DNA from: JAMXLO01 sp963726125
GTDB lineage: Bacteria; Pseudomonadota; Alphaproteobacteria; Acetobacterales; Acetobacteraceae
DNA: 64,000 nucleotides
Reading direction: 5' to 3'
NCBI GenBank assembly: GCA_963726125.1
Contig: CAVSBG010000016.1
Coordinates: 60,171-124,170 of the forward strand
The notes below the pieces were generated by a model, which was given only the letters and a program-made list of their open reading frames with translations, was not told the origin of the DNA and did not search any database. Position 1 is the stretch's first letter, and each line of letters starts with the position of its first letter. Below, piece after piece: positions 62,564 to 64,000 of this stretch. Both the position numbers and the translations under genes were made by a program.

Positions 62564-62660
62564 TTCTCCCCCTCCCCTTGCGGGAGGGGGTTGGGGGGAG
62601 GGGGCTGGTGGTGCGTCCCAACCCCCTCCCCCAACCCGCCTCCCGCAAGGGGAGGGGGAA
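62564..62660. repeat. REP-like palindrome, intergenic
   Basis: A left arm starting TCTCCCCCTCCCCTTGCGGG and a right arm ending GCAAGGGGAGGGGGAA pair almost fully over about 42 bp, with a one-base slip in the G-runs and about a 10-nt centre. The composition matches the palindrome in the ABC exporter gene (8191-8284), though the closing sequences differ. It separates the convergent SPFH and MbtH genes and may act as a bidirectional transcript end. Confidence 0.85.
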
Positions 62661-62711
62661 CATCGACCGTCGCCCGATCCCGGTTATTCCTCCTACATCC
62701 AGCCGATCGGG

Positions 62712-62933
62712 TCACGCGTCGGGCGCCCGTTCCATGTCCACTATGAGACTGCGCGGGCGCATATCGGTCCAATGTTCGTCGATCCATGCCAGGCATTCGC
62801 GACGGCGGCCTCGGCATTCCGCTTCGTGCCAGCCATCGGGTACAGGCACGAATGACGGCCAAAGGCTGTACTGGCCTTCATCGTTCACCAGCACCAGGTA
62901 GTCGCCGTCTTCGTCTTCGAATGGATTGGTCAT
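62712..62933 (-). CDS. mbtH: MbtH-family NRPS accessory protein
   Basis: A 73-residue MbtH-like protein that binds and activates adenylation domains of nonribosomal peptide synthetases. The family sequence is nearly complete: MTNPFEDEDGDYLVLVNDEG, QYSLWPSFVPVPDGWH and the WTDMRPRSLI end, with the two conserved tryptophans. It starts 26 bp after the NRPS stop, in the same transcript. Confidence 0.96.
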   Translation of the reverse strand: MTNPFEDEDGDYLVLVNDEGQYSLWPSFVPVPDGWHEAECRGRRRECLAWIDEHWTDMRPRSLIVDMERAPDA

Positions 62934-62959
62934 CCGGGCACTCCTGTTCTGTCGCCGTA

Positions 62960-64000
62960 TCAGCCTGGCAGGGGATGAATGTAGTCGGCGATAGCCGAGG
63001 CAATCTTAGCCAGCGGCCTGGGCTGACACATCATGTGATGGCGCGCAGCAACGCCACATACCTGAATGCGACCCGCGACATAGGGGGTCCACATCGCAGC
63101 GGTCGGCGCCGGCCCAGGTTCGCCCTGCCTGTCCTCCGCGACAAACAGCAGCATATCGCCATCGAATCGACGATAGGCGGCGCGGGCGGCAAGTACTGCG
63201 TTGTTGCGCCACACGGCAAGCATGCGGCGCAGGCAATCTGCATCCAGACCGGCGAGCGCCTGGCCATGCGCGCGAGCAAGTTCCACCAGGCCATCGTTGG
63301 TCAACTCGTCCGGCTCTTCGGAAACCGGCAGGCCCAGAGCCTCTGCGCAGTAGCGCAGGAACGTCGCCTCGGATGCCTCGGCATCGCTCAAGACGGGCTG
63401 AGTCGGATAGGTATCCAAGACCGCCAGAAGTGCCACGGACTCGCCGCGTTCGCGGAGCGCGCAAGCGACGTGCTGCGCGACGAGACCACCGAACGACCAA
63501 CCGATCAGATGATAGGGGCCCGATGCCTGCACCAACAGGATATCGCGCAGGCAGTCGGCAACGACCTCCTCAATACTGACTGGAAGCGGCACCGGTCGGT
63601 CGAGACCTCTTGCCTGCAACCCGAAGATCGGATGATCGCCGATTTTTCCGGCAAGGCCGGCGAGCGGCCAGCACAAGCCTGCTGCCGGATGGATGCAGAA
63701 TAACGGCGCCTCTTTGCCGGCGGAGCGAAGTGCAAGCAACGGCGCCAGGCCGGCGGCGGCATTTTGAACCGCGCCGATTTGTTGCGCGATCCTGCCGATT
63801 TCAGGCTGCTCGAAGATGCTGCGGACCGGCAGATCGCGACCCAGGCGCGCCCGCACTGCCGAGGTCAGCCGTGCGGCCAGCAGCGAATTGCCGCCCAGGT
63901 GGAAGAAGTTGTCACCGGTCCCGACCCGCGCCAGGCCGAGCAGTTCCCCCACCAGCTCGCACAGCAGTGCCTCCTCCGGCGTGCGCGGCGGCTGATACGC
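62960..64000 (-). CDS. Nonribosomal peptide synthetase, C-terminal carrier and thioesterase domains (partial)
   Basis: The last 346 residues of an NRPS whose N-terminal modules lie beyond the window. A peptidyl carrier domain begins at the edge (YQPPRTPEEALLCELVGELL) and carries the phosphopantetheine serine in FFHLGGNSLLAARL. A type I thioesterase follows (about 90-345) with oxyanion region FCIHPAAGLCW, nucleophile GWSFGGLVAQ, acid in LLAVLDTYP and the C-terminal His in VAARHHMMCQPRPLA. The thioesterase would release the peptide by hydrolysis or cyclisation. MbtH follows at once. The exporter at 59886 suggests a siderophore or cyclic lipopeptide. Confidence 0.95.
   Translation of the reverse strand, partial: AYQPPRTPEEALLCELVGELLGLARVGTGDNFFHLGGNSLLAARLTSAVRARLGRDLPVRSIFEQPEIGRIAQQIGAVQNAAAGLAPLLALRSAGKEAPLFCIHPAAGLCWPLAGLAGKIGDHPIFGLQARGLDRPVPLPVSIEEVVADCLRDILLVQASGPYHLIGWSFGGLVAQHVACALRERGESVALLAVLDTYPTQPVLSDAEASEATFLRYCAEALGLPVSEEPDELTNDGLVELARAHGQALAGLDADCLRRMLAVWRNNAVLAARAAYRRFDGDMLLFVAEDRQGEPGPAPTAAMWTPYVAGRIQVCGVAARHHMMCQPRPLAKIASAIADYIHPLPG

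Noticed and set aside
1..64000. tRNA, rRNA, CRISPR, insertion sequence or prophage genes
   Set aside because: I looked for T-arm motifs, repeat-spacer arrays, transposase and integrase motifs and found none I could support.

Overview
The window looks like chromosomal DNA from a GC-rich, flagellated, Gram-negative alphaproteobacterium, most likely from the Rhodospirillales (Acetobacteraceae-like). The reasons are the strong GC bias at third codon positions, the adjacent metK-trmB pair, alphaproteobacterial-style flagellar genes (fliL-fliM, flgF-flgG-flgA-flgH), an Mla/MCE lipid transport operon, and the GTCATGGC..GGGCTTGACCC..GCCAT palindromes found in that group. The family assignment is inference. 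I see no rRNA, tRNA, CRISPR array, transposase or phage gene.

Layout. 1-7 kb: a secreted-protein fragment, a 31-aa membrane peptide and a ferric-reductase-like flavohaem protein, then a Na/Pi cotransporter with a PhoU-like tail, PPK2 polyphosphate kinase, a lineage-specific hypothetical behind an apparently leaderless promoter, and a LysR regulator. 7-11 kb: a double-length ABC exporter whose coding sequence contains a perfect 40-bp-arm palindrome read in frame. 11-13 kb: fliM and fliL. 13-25.7 kb: a catabolic block with an MFS permease, an NDP-forming acyl-CoA synthetase (frameshifted), an enoyl-CoA hydratase, a phosphoesterase, an SMP-30 lactonase, a complete branched-chain-amino-acid-type ABC importer with LivM and LivG fused, a CaiB/BaiF CoA transferase (frameshifted) and a MarR regulator. 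25.7-29.3 kb: a four-gene Mla/MCE operon. 29.5-32.8 kb: flgFGAH. 32.8-34.8 kb: a gene-poor stretch with two paired-arm repeats and a lipocalin.

34.8-43.5 kb: an acetylornithine-type aminotransferase, then a glycan locus with a 1504-residue chain carrying four glycosyltransferase modules, a polytopic membrane protein and a GT8-like transferase (frameshifted). 43.6-47.6 kb: dapB, a mazEF toxin-antitoxin cassette bracketed by copies of the dapB 3' end, a DUF7002 gene, metK and trmB. 47.4-53.7 kb: an acyltransferase-3 protein, an enolase-superfamily dehydratase and a very large BNR-repeat protein (frameshifted near its N-terminus). 53.8-57 kb: sugar ABC permeases and binding protein with no ATPase. 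57-59 kb: a fasciclin protein, cytochrome b and an MsrP/YedY-like molybdoenzyme. 59-64 kb: a DUF697 protein, a small membrane protein, a SyrD/PvdE-type cyclic peptide exporter translationally coupled to an SPFH protein, and, convergent to these, MbtH and the carrier-thioesterase end of a nonribosomal peptide synthetase running off the window.

The most interesting observations are the mazEF insertion with its duplicated dapB/DUF7002 junction, the palindrome captured inside an ABC exporter, the NRPS/exporter/SPFH grouping, the four-module glycosyltransferase, and five single-frameshift genes. Four of the five are repaired by dropping one base, which makes sequence quality as likely an explanation as gene decay.
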